Assembly (NCBI GenBank): GCA_031274465.1 | Contig: JAISQC010000250.1 | Location: 1 to 8,416 of the forward strand | DNA from: Synergistaceae bacterium | Lineage (GTDB): Bacteria > Synergistota > Synergistia > Synergistales > Synergistaceae | Length of the DNA stretch: 8,416 nt | Reading direction: 5' to 3' | Part shown: piece by piece, positions 1 through 5,447 of the stretch | Layout: each line of letters opens with the position of its first letter | How positions within the stretch are numbered: position 1 is the stretch's first letter | Notes under the pieces: model-generated | The model's input: only the letters and a program-made list of their open reading frames with translations | Database searches by the model: none | Told to the model about the DNA's origin: nothing | Translations under genes and position numbers: made by a program

Positions 1-527
1 CTCTCGAGGAGGTCGCCCAACGCGAGCAGCGTGGTGATGACGGCCGCCGTTTTGAAATCGCGGCGGATCAGCGACACGCCGAGAGCCGACGCGTCCAGGA
101 CCGAAACGTTCACGCGGCCTTTGCATAGCAGGGATTTTATTCCTTTGAGGAGCAACGGAGCCGCGCGCCAGAAAGTGACGGCGTACCGCACCGCCCCTGG
201 CAGAGCCGCGCGAAAAATGACGCCGCCCAGCATCGACGCGAGGGACCCGCCAAGGCTCTCGCCACTGACATCGGGCAAAAGAGAGCTGCCGATCTGACCG
301 TAGAAAGACCTGTCCATGACCCGGACTGCGGCCAGAACACCCTCCCTGGCGCACTCATCGTGATGGATCAGTATGCTGCCCGTCGCGAAAGAGGCAATGG
401 CGCTCTGCACTCCGGGCTGCGTTTCAAGAAGGGCGCCTATAGCGCGCCCTTCTTCTTTAGTAAAAGAGCCGACCGGGCAGCGAAGCCGCAGTCGGCCGGG
501 AAGCTCGTGGGCGACGCGAAAAATCAT
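1..527 (-). CDS. Heavy-metal P1B-type ATPase, N-terminal part (cut by window edge)
   Basis: This frame stays open from an ATG at 527 to the left edge, giving 175 residues without a stop. P1B ATPases pump transition-metal ions out across the inner membrane using ATP. The N-terminus has the GRLRLR motif (residues 11-16) typical of the soluble domain of the CtpC-like (Mn/Zn) branch. There is no GMxCxxC copper-type motif; one Cys follows at residue 17. A glycine- and alanine-rich linker and a hydrophobic region come next. From about residue 140 it reads VLDASALGVSLIRRDF and then TTLLALGDLLE, matching the first transmembrane helices of this subfamily. The catalytic DKTG, CPx and nucleotide-binding parts lie outside the window, so the metal cannot be read. 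It starts 3 bases after the stop of the small membrane protein upstream, so the two are probably co-translated. The family call is firm; the Mn/Zn branch is inference. Confidence 0.85.
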   Translation of the reverse strand, partial: MIFRVAHELPGRLRLRCPVGSFTKEEGRAIGALLETQPGVQSAIASFATGSILIHHDECAREGVLAAVRVMDRSFYGQIGSSLLPDVSGESLGGSLASMLGGVIFRAALPGAVRYAVTFWRAAPLLLKGIKSLLCKGRVNVSVLDASALGVSLIRRDFKTAAVITTLLALGDLLE

Positions 528-530
528 GCC

Positions 531-770
531 TTAATTTGCGGCCTGATCCGAGCCGCCCTTTTTTTCGTTGACGTATTTCGCCTCCGCAACGACATCATCA
601 AGCGACTCCTTGGCGCGCTCCGCCAAAGCCGCGGCGCGATCCCGCAACTCCAAGCCCTTGCTGGCGACGGCTACCGCCGCCTTTCGCCCGCACGGGCTTC
701 CGGCAAACGCTACCAAGCCAGCCCCCGCCGCAAACCCAGCCAGAAACAACAACGCCCTTTCGTATCTCAT
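531..770 (-). CDS. Small single-pass membrane protein, DUF6110/PacL-like partner of the ATPase
   Basis: The product has 79 residues. One hydrophobic, glycine-rich segment (about residues 6-23, LLFLAGFAAGAGLVAF core) is followed by an amphipathic, charged helix (about 38-70) containing LDDVVAEAKYVNEKK. The start at 770 is chosen because GGAG lies 8 bases upstream; the longer frame from 842 would place part of the gene over the promoter. Small proteins of this build (DUF6110 in anaerobes, DUF1490/PacL in mycobacteria) are encoded directly before P1B ATPases. PacL proteins are reported to bind metal and stabilise the pump. The C-terminal helix resembles the DVVAEAR-type segment I recall from PacL. 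The His/Asp-rich metal-binding tail of PacL is absent here; the protein ends GGSDQAAN. The partner role is inferred from architecture and the 3-base gap to the ATPase. Confidence 0.75.
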   Translation of the reverse strand: MRYERALLFLAGFAAGAGLVAFAGSPCGRKAAVAVASKGLELRDRAAALAERAKESLDDVVAEAKYVNEKKGGSDQAAN

Positions 771-778
771 CTCACGCA

Positions 779-782
779 CTCC
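779..782 (-). promoter_or_regulatory. Ribosome binding site fixing the small-protein start
   Basis: GGAG reads on the minus strand 8 bases before the ATG at 770. It favours this start over the upstream in-frame ATG at 842, which would add 24 arginine-rich residues in front of the membrane segment. Confidence 0.6.
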
Positions 783-859
783 ATTCCGACTTATCGTATT
801 CTTTGGCCGCGCCAAACGCGCCAATGCGCCAGCGCAAGCCACACAAAGCTGACACGGCT

Positions 860-887
860 ATTATATTCAATATCGCGCCTGCGTCAA
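860..887 (-). promoter_or_regulatory. Sigma70-type promoter for the small protein/P-type ATPase unit
   Basis: On the minus strand TTGACG (887-882) is followed after 16 bases by a perfect TATAAT (865-860). Transcription would begin near 853, leaving about an 80-base leader before the start at 770. The site sits in the gap after cbiO, so the ATPase pair can be expressed separately from the importer. No terminator hairpin with a T-run is seen between the cbiO stop and this promoter, so read-through from cbiO is also possible. Confidence 0.75.
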
Positions 888-925
888 CCGAACGCCGCCG
901 CCGTCACGTTTTGTCATAAAGCCGG

Positions 926-1624
926 TCACAGGCCGTATCGGGCAAGCGACCTTTCGTCTTTTAGAATCTCGTCTGGCGCGCCCTCGGCTTCGACGCATCC
1001 GTTCTGCAGCACGGCCACCCTCCCGCAGACTCTCCGGGCCAGCTCGAAGTCGTGGGTGGCAAGCATCATCGCGCCGCTGATGCCGTTCAAGATTTTTATC
1101 GCCTCCCGCCGCGCCTTGGGGTCCAGGGACGACGTGGGCTCGTCGAGCAGGATTATCTCGGGCTGCATCACCAAGATGCCGGCCAGCGCGGCAATGCGCT
1201 TTTCCCCCCCCGACATCCGATGCGGGGACCGCGAGGACAAACCGGACGCGCCAAGCGCCTCGAGGCTCAGGAGCGCTTTGGCGCGGGCCTGCTCCTCGCC
1301 CACGTCCCTCGCCGTAAGCCCAAACGCCACATCTTCCAAGACGCTCGGCATGAAAAGCTGGTCGTCCGGGTCCTGAAAAACCATCCCGGAAACGCCCCTC
1401 AAAGTTTTGAGGCCGCGAACGGTTTCCCCCTTGAGCAGTATCTCCCCTTCTTTAGGCTCGAAGCAGCCGGATATGAGCATCAGCAGGGTGGATTTGCCAG
1501 ACCCGTTGGCGCCGATCAGCGCGAGGCGCTCTCCGGGGCGCAATTTCAGCGATATTCCGTTCAACGCCGGCGAGCCGTCGGGGTAGCAGTACGACAGGCC
1601 CCTCGTCTCGATCAGCGGCGTCAT
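926..1624 (-). CDS. cbiO: Energy-coupling factor ABC transporter ATPase, cobalt/nickel type (CbiO)
   Basis: This is the cytoplasmic ATPase of an ECF-type metal importer; a pair of CbiO subunits hydrolyses ATP to drive uptake by CbiM and CbiQ. All ABC motifs are present in order: an aromatic A-loop region (YCYPDGSPAL), Walker A GANGSGKST (38-46), Q-loop Gln84 in VFQDPDDQ, signature MSGGEKR (137-143), Walker B IILLDE (157-162), D-loop SLD, and switch His191 in ATHD. The FQDPDDQLF stretch is typical of the CbiO/EcfA group. At 232 residues it is somewhat shorter than many CbiO proteins (about 270) and has only a short tail after the H-loop domain. It begins 10 bases after the cbiQ stop with no strong Shine-Dalgarno, suggesting translation coupled to cbiQ. 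The cobalt versus nickel substrate is not determined by this subunit. Confidence 0.92.
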   Translation of the reverse strand: MTPLIETRGLSYCYPDGSPALNGISLKLRPGERLALIGANGSGKSTLLMLISGCFEPKEGEILLKGETVRGLKTLRGVSGMVFQDPDDQLFMPSVLEDVAFGLTARDVGEEQARAKALLSLEALGASGLSSRSPHRMSGGEKRIAALAGILVMQPEIILLDEPTSSLDPKARREAIKILNGISGAMMLATHDFELARRVCGRVAVLQNGCVEAEGAPDEILKDERSLARYGL

Positions 1625-1634
1625 CGAGTGCGCG

Positions 1635-2393
1635 TCATCCCCAGAATCGCGAGACGGCTATTACGAAAACGGCGTTCGCCAAAAAGACCGAGCACGCAAG
1701 CGAGTCCTTTCCCTTCCATCGCCCGGAGGGCACGCGCGAGAAGCCCCCCTCCCCCCCGCGCAGGCTCATCGCGAGGGACGCCCGCTCAGCCCTGTCGGAG
1801 CTGTGTATCAGAGTTGTCCCAACCATGCTGGCGTGGGCCCTGCACGACAAAGCGCCGCTTATGCCTGGTGACCTGAGATGTATCGCGCGGCACAAAGTGG
1901 CCATCCTCCCCGACAGCAGGAGCGTGTAGCGGGCCATCAGCAATAGCAGCATCCTGAGCCTCAGAGGAAACCCAAGCCTCCCGAGTGCCCCGCCGAGCGC
2001 CGGTATTCCCATCGATGCCACCATCGAGATCATCACCGCCGAAACGATGTTGAGCTTCCATGTGATCACCAGCGCAGCGCGCAGCCCGTCGATCGAGACT
2101 ATGCCCCACGCCCGGTCCCCCGCATAAGCCAATGGGAGGAATATCCATATCAAAACGAGCATCCTGTTGACGTTGAGCATCGCCCTGCGCAGGTACGCGG
2201 CGCCGCCGCGCCAGCAGGCGCAAAGCGCGGCAAGCGGCAGGACGCTCCCTGCGGCGAGCCCGCGCAAGTCGTAAACGGCGGACACCGACATCGCGGCGAT
2301 AAGCGCGCACAGAACGCGGCACCTGGGGTCGAGCCCGTCGAACCCGGACCGGCACGGCTGCATCCCGCAAACTTCGGACAGGCTGGCCATCAT
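1635..2393 (-). CDS. cbiQ: Energy-coupling factor transmembrane protein (CbiQ)
   Basis: This is the transmembrane coupling subunit (T component) that links the CbiO ATPases to the substrate-binding CbiM. The frame reads as 252 residues from an ATG at 2393 that overlaps the cbiM TGA (ATGATG, 4-base overlap). A second ATG follows immediately at 2390. Five or six hydrophobic segments are visible, including CRVLCALIAAMSVSAVYDL, MLVLIWIFLPLAY, LRMLLLLMARYTLLL and a last one near the C-terminus. The coupling helices that contact CbiO carry two short Ala/Arg-Gly motifs in this family. Here they read CRAIHLRSPG and SLAMSLRGGEGGF. The frame remains open upstream to 2549, but that stretch is arginine-rich and lies inside cbiM. 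The neighbours cbiM and cbiO confirm the assignment. Confidence 0.88.
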   Translation of the reverse strand: MMASLSEVCGMQPCRSGFDGLDPRCRVLCALIAAMSVSAVYDLRGLAAGSVLPLAALCACWRGGAAYLRRAMLNVNRMLVLIWIFLPLAYAGDRAWGIVSIDGLRAALVITWKLNIVSAVMISMVASMGIPALGGALGRLGFPLRLRMLLLLMARYTLLLSGRMATLCRAIHLRSPGISGALSCRAHASMVGTTLIHSSDRAERASLAMSLRGGEGGFSRVPSGRWKGKDSLACSVFLANAVFVIAVSRFWG

Positions 2394-3001
2394 CTCGCCT
2401 GCGGGACTGCCAGCACGTCGGGGCAGACTTTTTTGAGGTATTCCGTCATGAACATTGTAGCAACCCCCTCGACAGCGGCGATTGGCATGTGGATCGCAAA
2501 GAGCGCCCCTGCGGCGCGGGCCATGCCGGCGTCGGAGATGACGAGCCACATCGCCACAAAAGCGGCCGCCGAAACCACCCCCAAAAAACCCGCCGCGAAC
2601 GATGCGGCGCGGGACACCCGAGCGCTCCCCTCCCTCACGGCCTTGCCGAACAGAAGGTATGACAATACGGCAGCGCCGGCCATCGAGGTCGTATTAGCCC
2701 CAAGCACCAGGAACCCTCCGAACTGGAAAAGCGCGGCCTGAAGCAGGAGCGCGGTGAATATGGCTGGGAAAGACGCCCACCCGAGCAGCAGCCCCATGGC
2801 CCCGACGAGCGACAGGTGCGTGGAACCGGGAGGTATCCTGACGTTGACCAGCGATGCCAGGAAAAACACCGACGAGGCCATCGCCACCCGAACGATCCTG
2901 TCGGGATCCATCCTGCTGAGCCCCCACGCGATTCCGGCGCCGGCAGCCACAGCCCCGGCCGCGAGAGCGGCGGGAGAGAGAAAACCCTCGCTGATGTGCA
3001 T
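2390..3001 (-). CDS. cbiM: Cobalt/nickel ECF transporter substrate-binding membrane protein (CbiM)
   Basis: This is the substrate-capture subunit (S component) of a metal ECF importer. It begins MHISEGFLSP, the family's hallmark N-terminus. In solved NikM/CbiM-type proteins the free amino group, His2 and a later His hold the metal. The matching later residue here is His62 in PPGSTHLSLVGAMG. Other family segments are FPAIFTALLLQAALFQFGG, GANTTSMAGAA and the C-terminal HMPIAAVEGV. Six to seven hydrophobic helices cover most of its 203 residues. GGGGAGG lies 10 bases before the start. It is not fused to a CbiN or NikN domain, and no such gene is found between it and cbiQ. Processing must expose Met1 for binding, so the start call matters; no in-frame upstream start fits better. 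Co2+ versus Ni2+ cannot be decided from sequence alone. Confidence 0.93.
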   Translation of the reverse strand: MHISEGFLSPAALAAGAVAAGAGIAWGLSRMDPDRIVRVAMASSVFFLASLVNVRIPPGSTHLSLVGAMGLLLGWASFPAIFTALLLQAALFQFGGFLVLGANTTSMAGAAVLSYLLFGKAVREGSARVSRAASFAAGFLGVVSAAAFVAMWLVISDAGMARAAGALFAIHMPIAAVEGVATMFMTEYLKKVCPDVLAVPQAR

Positions 3002-3222
3002 TCAAGCCATGCCTCCCCAATTTCGCGCTTCTGCCTCTCCCCCGCCGATTTCAAATCGGACACGCCAGCAAGGGAGGCGCGCATAGATAAAGACGAAAAT
3101 CCGCGCGACGCGATCTTTCTAAAAATGATTTAAATTTTTTTCCGTTTGAGATGACACGGCGAAAATGCCGTCTTCCGCTTCTGCGGGTGGGAAGCGCCTT
3201 CGTGGCGCCGGATGTTTCCATT
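3002..3222 (-). promoter_or_regulatory. Long putative 5' leader of cbiM with several small hairpins
   Basis: If transcription starts about 7 bases after the TATAAT at 3229, the cbiM mRNA has a leader of roughly 220 bases. Within it are GCGCC/GGCGC (3194-3208, 5-base loop), ACGGC/GCCGT (3156-3171, 6-base loop), CGCG-TCG-CGCG near 3102-3112, and CCGATT/AATCGG (3045-3059, 3-base loop) about 30 bases before the Shine-Dalgarno. An A/T-rich stretch lies at 3121-3143. By eye I did not recognise the conserved cores of the cobalamin, NiCo or other common riboswitches. A role as a regulatory RNA is inference only. No coding frame in this stretch looks like a real gene. Confidence 0.35.
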
Positions 3223-3228
3223 GGAAAT

Positions 3229-3257
3229 ATTATATGCAGAATCTGCAAAATTTGCAA
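3229..3257 (-). promoter_or_regulatory. Promoter for the cbiMQO operon
   Basis: On the minus strand TTGCAA (3257-3252) is followed after exactly 17 bases by a perfect TATAAT (3234-3229). Nothing closer to cbiM looked as good. The whole spacer and most of the -35 are built of 9-bp direct repeats, so a repressor bound to the repeats would cover the promoter. Confidence 0.6.
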
Positions 3258-3261
3258 ATCC
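3235..3261. repeat. Three tandem 9-bp repeats inside the cbiM promoter
   Basis: Three consecutive 9-mers on the plus strand are TGCAGAATC, then TGCAAAATT, then TGCAAATCC (shared TGCARAAT-like core). TGCA begins at 3235, 3244 and 3253. The repeats also form overlapping short inverted repeats (TGCAG/CTGCA at 3235-3247 and TGCAAA/TTTGCA at 3244-3256). The octamer TGCAAATC occurs again at 3309-3316, in the spacer of the oppositely directed promoter. Position and repetition suggest an operator; the regulator is unknown. Confidence 0.5.
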
Positions 3262-3265
3262 GCCC

Positions 3266-3283
3266 TGAGCGGGGCGCCGCTCA
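3266..3283. repeat. 18-bp near-palindrome between the divergent promoters
   Basis: TGAGCGG (3266-3272), a GGCG centre, and CCGCTCA (3277-3283) form perfect 7-bp arms. It lies upstream of both -35 elements and close to the midpoint of the two predicted start sites. No T-run follows on either strand, so it is unlikely to be a terminator. A dyad operator for a dimeric regulator is the simplest reading, but unproven. Confidence 0.45.
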
Positions 3284-3299
3284 AAATCCGGGCAATTCC

Positions 3300-3328
3300 T
3301 TGCTCATGTGCAAATCATTTGATACTAT
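3300..3328 (+). promoter_or_regulatory. Extended -10 promoter for the aminotransferase operon
   Basis: TTGCTC (3300-3305), a 17-base spacer, and TACTAT (3323-3328) preceded by TG at 3320-3321 (extended -10 form TGa). Transcription would begin near 3335, giving a leader of about 65 bases before the GTG start. The spacer holds TGCAAATC, shared with the repeats in the cbiM promoter. Confidence 0.6.
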
Positions 3329-3387
3329 GTCATCATGAACGTTTCCCGAAATTTTTTGGATTTCTGCGGGGGCGACTGTTTTTTTAT

Positions 3388-3394
3388 GGAGGGG
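3388..3394 (+). promoter_or_regulatory. Strong Shine-Dalgarno deciding a GTG start
   Basis: GGAGGGG lies 5 bases before the GTG at 3400. The nearby ATG at 3386 is out of frame and the in-frame ATG at 3151 is far upstream of the promoter, so the GTG is the credible start of the aminotransferase. Confidence 0.75.
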
Positions 3395-3399
3395 TTGCA

Positions 3400-4584
3400 G
3401 TGGGTTCGGGAAAATACGATTTCGACACGGTGATCGACCGCAGGGGGACGGACTGCGAGAAGTGGGACGACCTGGAACACGCCTTCGGCAGGAAAGACAT
3501 CATGCCGTTCTGGGTGGCCGACATGGATTTCAGGTCGGCGCCGGAGATAATCGAGGCTTTGAGGGAAAAGGCCGAGTGGGGCATCTTCGGATACCCTACT
3601 GAGCAGGCCGAGCGGTATCAGGCCGCAGTCGCAAACTGGGAGAGGGTCCGCCACGGCTGGGCTGTCGAGCCGGACCAAGTCGGCCTGATGCCCGGAGTGA
3701 TCACCGGGCTTTCCGTCGCGATCTGCGAATTCACGGCGCCGGGCGACGGGATCGTCATACAGACCCCTGTGTACCCTCCTTTTTTCAGGGAGGTGCGGCA
3801 TAACGGAAGGTTCATCGTGGAAAACCCCCTCATCGAGACCCCTTCGGGATACGAGATGGACTTCGACGGCCTCCGCCGCGCGCTCGACCAGAACGTCCGA
3901 GCCCTCGTGCTGTGCAGCCCCCACAACCCGGTGTCCCGCGTTTGGAAGGAGGGGGAGCTGGCCGCCCTCGGAAAAATCTGCGCGTCGCGGGGCATCTTCG
4001 TGATCTCGGACGAGATACACCAAGATCTGGTCTACAGCGACGCGAAACACTTCCCTCTGTCGCTCGCGTGCCCCGAACTCGACGAGAGGCTGCTGACGCT
4101 GGTGGCCCCGAGCAAGACTTTCAACATACCGGGGCTCAGGGCGTCGGCGTGGATCGCGCGCGACAAAAAAATAGCATCACGGATGAGCCTCGCCCTTCAA
4201 AGAATGCACCTGAGCGGCATCAACATGATGGGCCTCGCCGCCCTCGAAGCGGCTTACACAAGATGCGCCCCTTGGCTCGACGAGGCCCTCGAATACCTGG
4301 AAGGGAACAGGAACTTCGTCGAGAGCTTCCTGCGCGATCGACTGCCGCGTGTGAAGCTGAAACATCCGGAGGGAACGTATATATTCTGGCTGGATTTTCG
4401 CGATTACGGCCTGAAAAGCCCGCAACTGATGGATGTCATCATAAACAAAGCGCGCGTGGCGCTCAACGACGGGAAGAGCTTCGGAGCTCAGGGCGATGGG
4501 TTTGCGCGTCTCAACGTCGGATGCCCGAGGGCCCGCCTCGAGGAGTGCATGAACAAAATCGCGTCCGCTTTCTCAGGCATCTGA
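3400..4584 (+). CDS. MalY/PatB-family PLP-dependent C-S lyase/aminotransferase
   Basis: This is a cytosolic fold-type I PLP enzyme of 394 residues, the usual length of the MalY/PatB group. Members cleave cystathionine or cysteine-like C-S bonds and some also transaminate. The N-terminus YDFDTVIDRRGT followed by WVADMDF (38-44) is diagnostic. TPVYPPFF (122-129) contributes to the PLP pocket. Asn176 in SPHNP and Asp204 in SDEIH match the residues that contact the cofactor. Lys239 in APSKTFNIPGL is the Schiff-base lysine. The C-terminal RLNVGCPR supplies the carboxylate-binding arginine. The usual NPxGR segment reads NPVSR here, a local departure. The GTG start is set by GGAGGGG and by family alignment; residues encoded upstream of it are not family-like. 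The next gene follows after 17 bases, so they likely share a transcript. The substrate cannot be told from sequence; cystathionine beta-lyase activity is the default inference. Confidence 0.9.
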   Translation: MGSGKYDFDTVIDRRGTDCEKWDDLEHAFGRKDIMPFWVADMDFRSAPEIIEALREKAEWGIFGYPTEQAERYQAAVANWERVRHGWAVEPDQVGLMPGVITGLSVAICEFTAPGDGIVIQTPVYPPFFREVRHNGRFIVENPLIETPSGYEMDFDGLRRALDQNVRALVLCSPHNPVSRVWKEGELAALGKICASRGIFVISDEIHQDLVYSDAKHFPLSLACPELDERLLTLVAPSKTFNIPGLRASAWIARDKKIASRMSLALQRMHLSGINMMGLAALEAAYTRCAPWLDEALEYLEGNRNFVESFLRDRLPRVKLKHPEGTYIFWLDFRDYGLKSPQLMDVIINKARVALNDGKSFGAQGDGFARLNVGCPRARLEECMNKIASAFSGI

Positions 4585-4601
4585 GGCCTTGGGTGCCTGA
4601 C

Positions 4602-5393
4602 ATGATAAGGAACATCGCGGCTCCTAAAAAATATTGCAGGTTCGTGGCGGACGACAAGATATACAACGGGACGCTGCACGGGAACATGGTCGATCTGGTG
4701 GAGGGCGATTTCCTGGCTGGATTCTCGACCCTGCGCATGAGCTATCCCTTGGATCGCGTCAAGCTGCTGCCCCCCGTGCATCCCACGAAGGTGTGGTGCG
4801 TCGGCCGCAACTACGTCAAGCACGTCCGGGAGCTGGGCCATGACCTCCCAGAAGAGCCGATGATCTTCATGAAGCCCACATCGTCCATCGTCGGCAACGG
4901 AGACCCGGTGCGCATCCCGGAGTGGGCCGGGCGCGTGGACTACGAGGGCGAGCTCGCTGTGGTCATAGGGCGCCGGGCCCGCAGGGTTTCGGAGGACAAC
5001 GCACTGTCGTGCGTCGCGGGCTACTCCTGTTTCAACGACGTGACCGCCCGCGACCTGCAGAACTCCGACGGGCAGTGGACGAGGGCAAAGGGGTTCGACA
5101 CCTTCGGGCCGCTGGGCCCCGTCCTGCTGCTGGCCGAAGGTATGCCCGACGAGACTCGGGTGACCACTCGGCTGAACGGCAAGATAGTGCAGCAGGACCG
5201 GCTGGGCAGCATGATATTCTCCGTGCCCCGCATAATATCCCACATCAGCCGGTTCGCCACGCTGGAGCCGGGAGACGTCATAGCTACCGGGACGCCCGAG
5301 GGCGTAGGTCCGGTAAAGCAGGGCGACAGGGTCGAGGTGGAGATAGACGGGATCGGGACCCTGGCCAATCCATTCGTCGCGGATCATTTTTAA
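4602..5393 (+). CDS. Fumarylacetoacetate hydrolase (FAH) family enzyme
   Basis: The product has 263 residues and is probably cytosolic. The FAH fold hydrolyses, hydrates, decarboxylates or isomerises beta-diketo and 2-oxo acids at a divalent metal site. Metal ligands are visible as Glu115 and Glu117 in DYEGELAVVIG and Asp146 in FNDVTARDLQ. Lys164 in TRAKGFDTFGPLGP and TGTPEGVGPV (229-238) complete the active-site signature. About 50 N-terminal residues resemble the small lead-in domain of bacterial members. A start at the ATG 4602 is reported, but an in-frame GTG at 4593 has GAGG 6 bases upstream, overlapping the stop of the previous gene, and may be the true start (three residues longer). 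Pairing with a PLP lyase suggests amino-acid or sulfur-compound breakdown, as inference only. The exact reaction is unknown because this family is functionally broad. Confidence 0.9.
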   Translation: MIRNIAAPKKYCRFVADDKIYNGTLHGNMVDLVEGDFLAGFSTLRMSYPLDRVKLLPPVHPTKVWCVGRNYVKHVRELGHDLPEEPMIFMKPTSSIVGNGDPVRIPEWAGRVDYEGELAVVIGRRARRVSEDNALSCVAGYSCFNDVTARDLQNSDGQWTRAKGFDTFGPLGPVLLLAEGMPDETRVTTRLNGKIVQQDRLGSMIFSVPRIISHISRFATLEPGDVIATGTPEGVGPVKQGDRVEVEIDGIGTLANPFVADHF

Positions 5394-5447
5394 GTTTCCT
5401 AAAGGAACTACAGATTAAATAACTTTTGAAAGCGGAGGTCTGACGCC

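Noticed and set aside
31..358. Open frames on both strands at 31-297 (+) and 137-358 (-)
   Set aside because: Both overlap the minus-strand P-type ATPase frame, which is uninterrupted and family-like; their products are arginine-rich and have no recognisable features.
771..842. Upstream ATG extension of the small membrane protein (start 842)
   Set aside because: The added 24 residues are arginine-rich, the codon lies within the leader, and GGAG is spaced properly only for the start at 770.
360..1876. Long plus-strand frames at 360-1376 and 1052-1876
   Set aside because: Antisense shadows of the small membrane protein, cbiO and cbiQ; composition is Arg/Ser/Pro-rich and lacks domain motifs.
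2394..2549. N-terminal extension of cbiQ to 2549
   Set aside because: It lies wholly inside cbiM in another frame and encodes an Arg-rich stretch; the ATGA overlap start is the normal arrangement.
3002..3222. A known cobalamin or NiCo riboswitch before cbiM
   Set aside because: Searched by eye for the conserved cores and did not find them; only generic short hairpins are visible.
3151..3399. N-terminal extension of the PLP enzyme from ATG 3151
   Set aside because: It would span the divergent promoters and repeats, is unlike the family, and the GTG at 3400 has a strong Shine-Dalgarno.
3912..4601. Long upstream extension of the FAH frame
   Set aside because: It overlaps the PLP enzyme in another frame and carries no FAH features before 4602.
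4488..5387. 299-residue minus-strand frame opposite the FAH gene
   Set aside because: GC-rich antisense shadow; no motif, and the plus strand encodes a complete metal site.
5394..5447. Terminator or promoter after the FAH gene
   Set aside because: TTCC-TAAA-GGAA is only a 4-bp stem with no T-run, and no -35/-10 pair with sensible spacing is seen.
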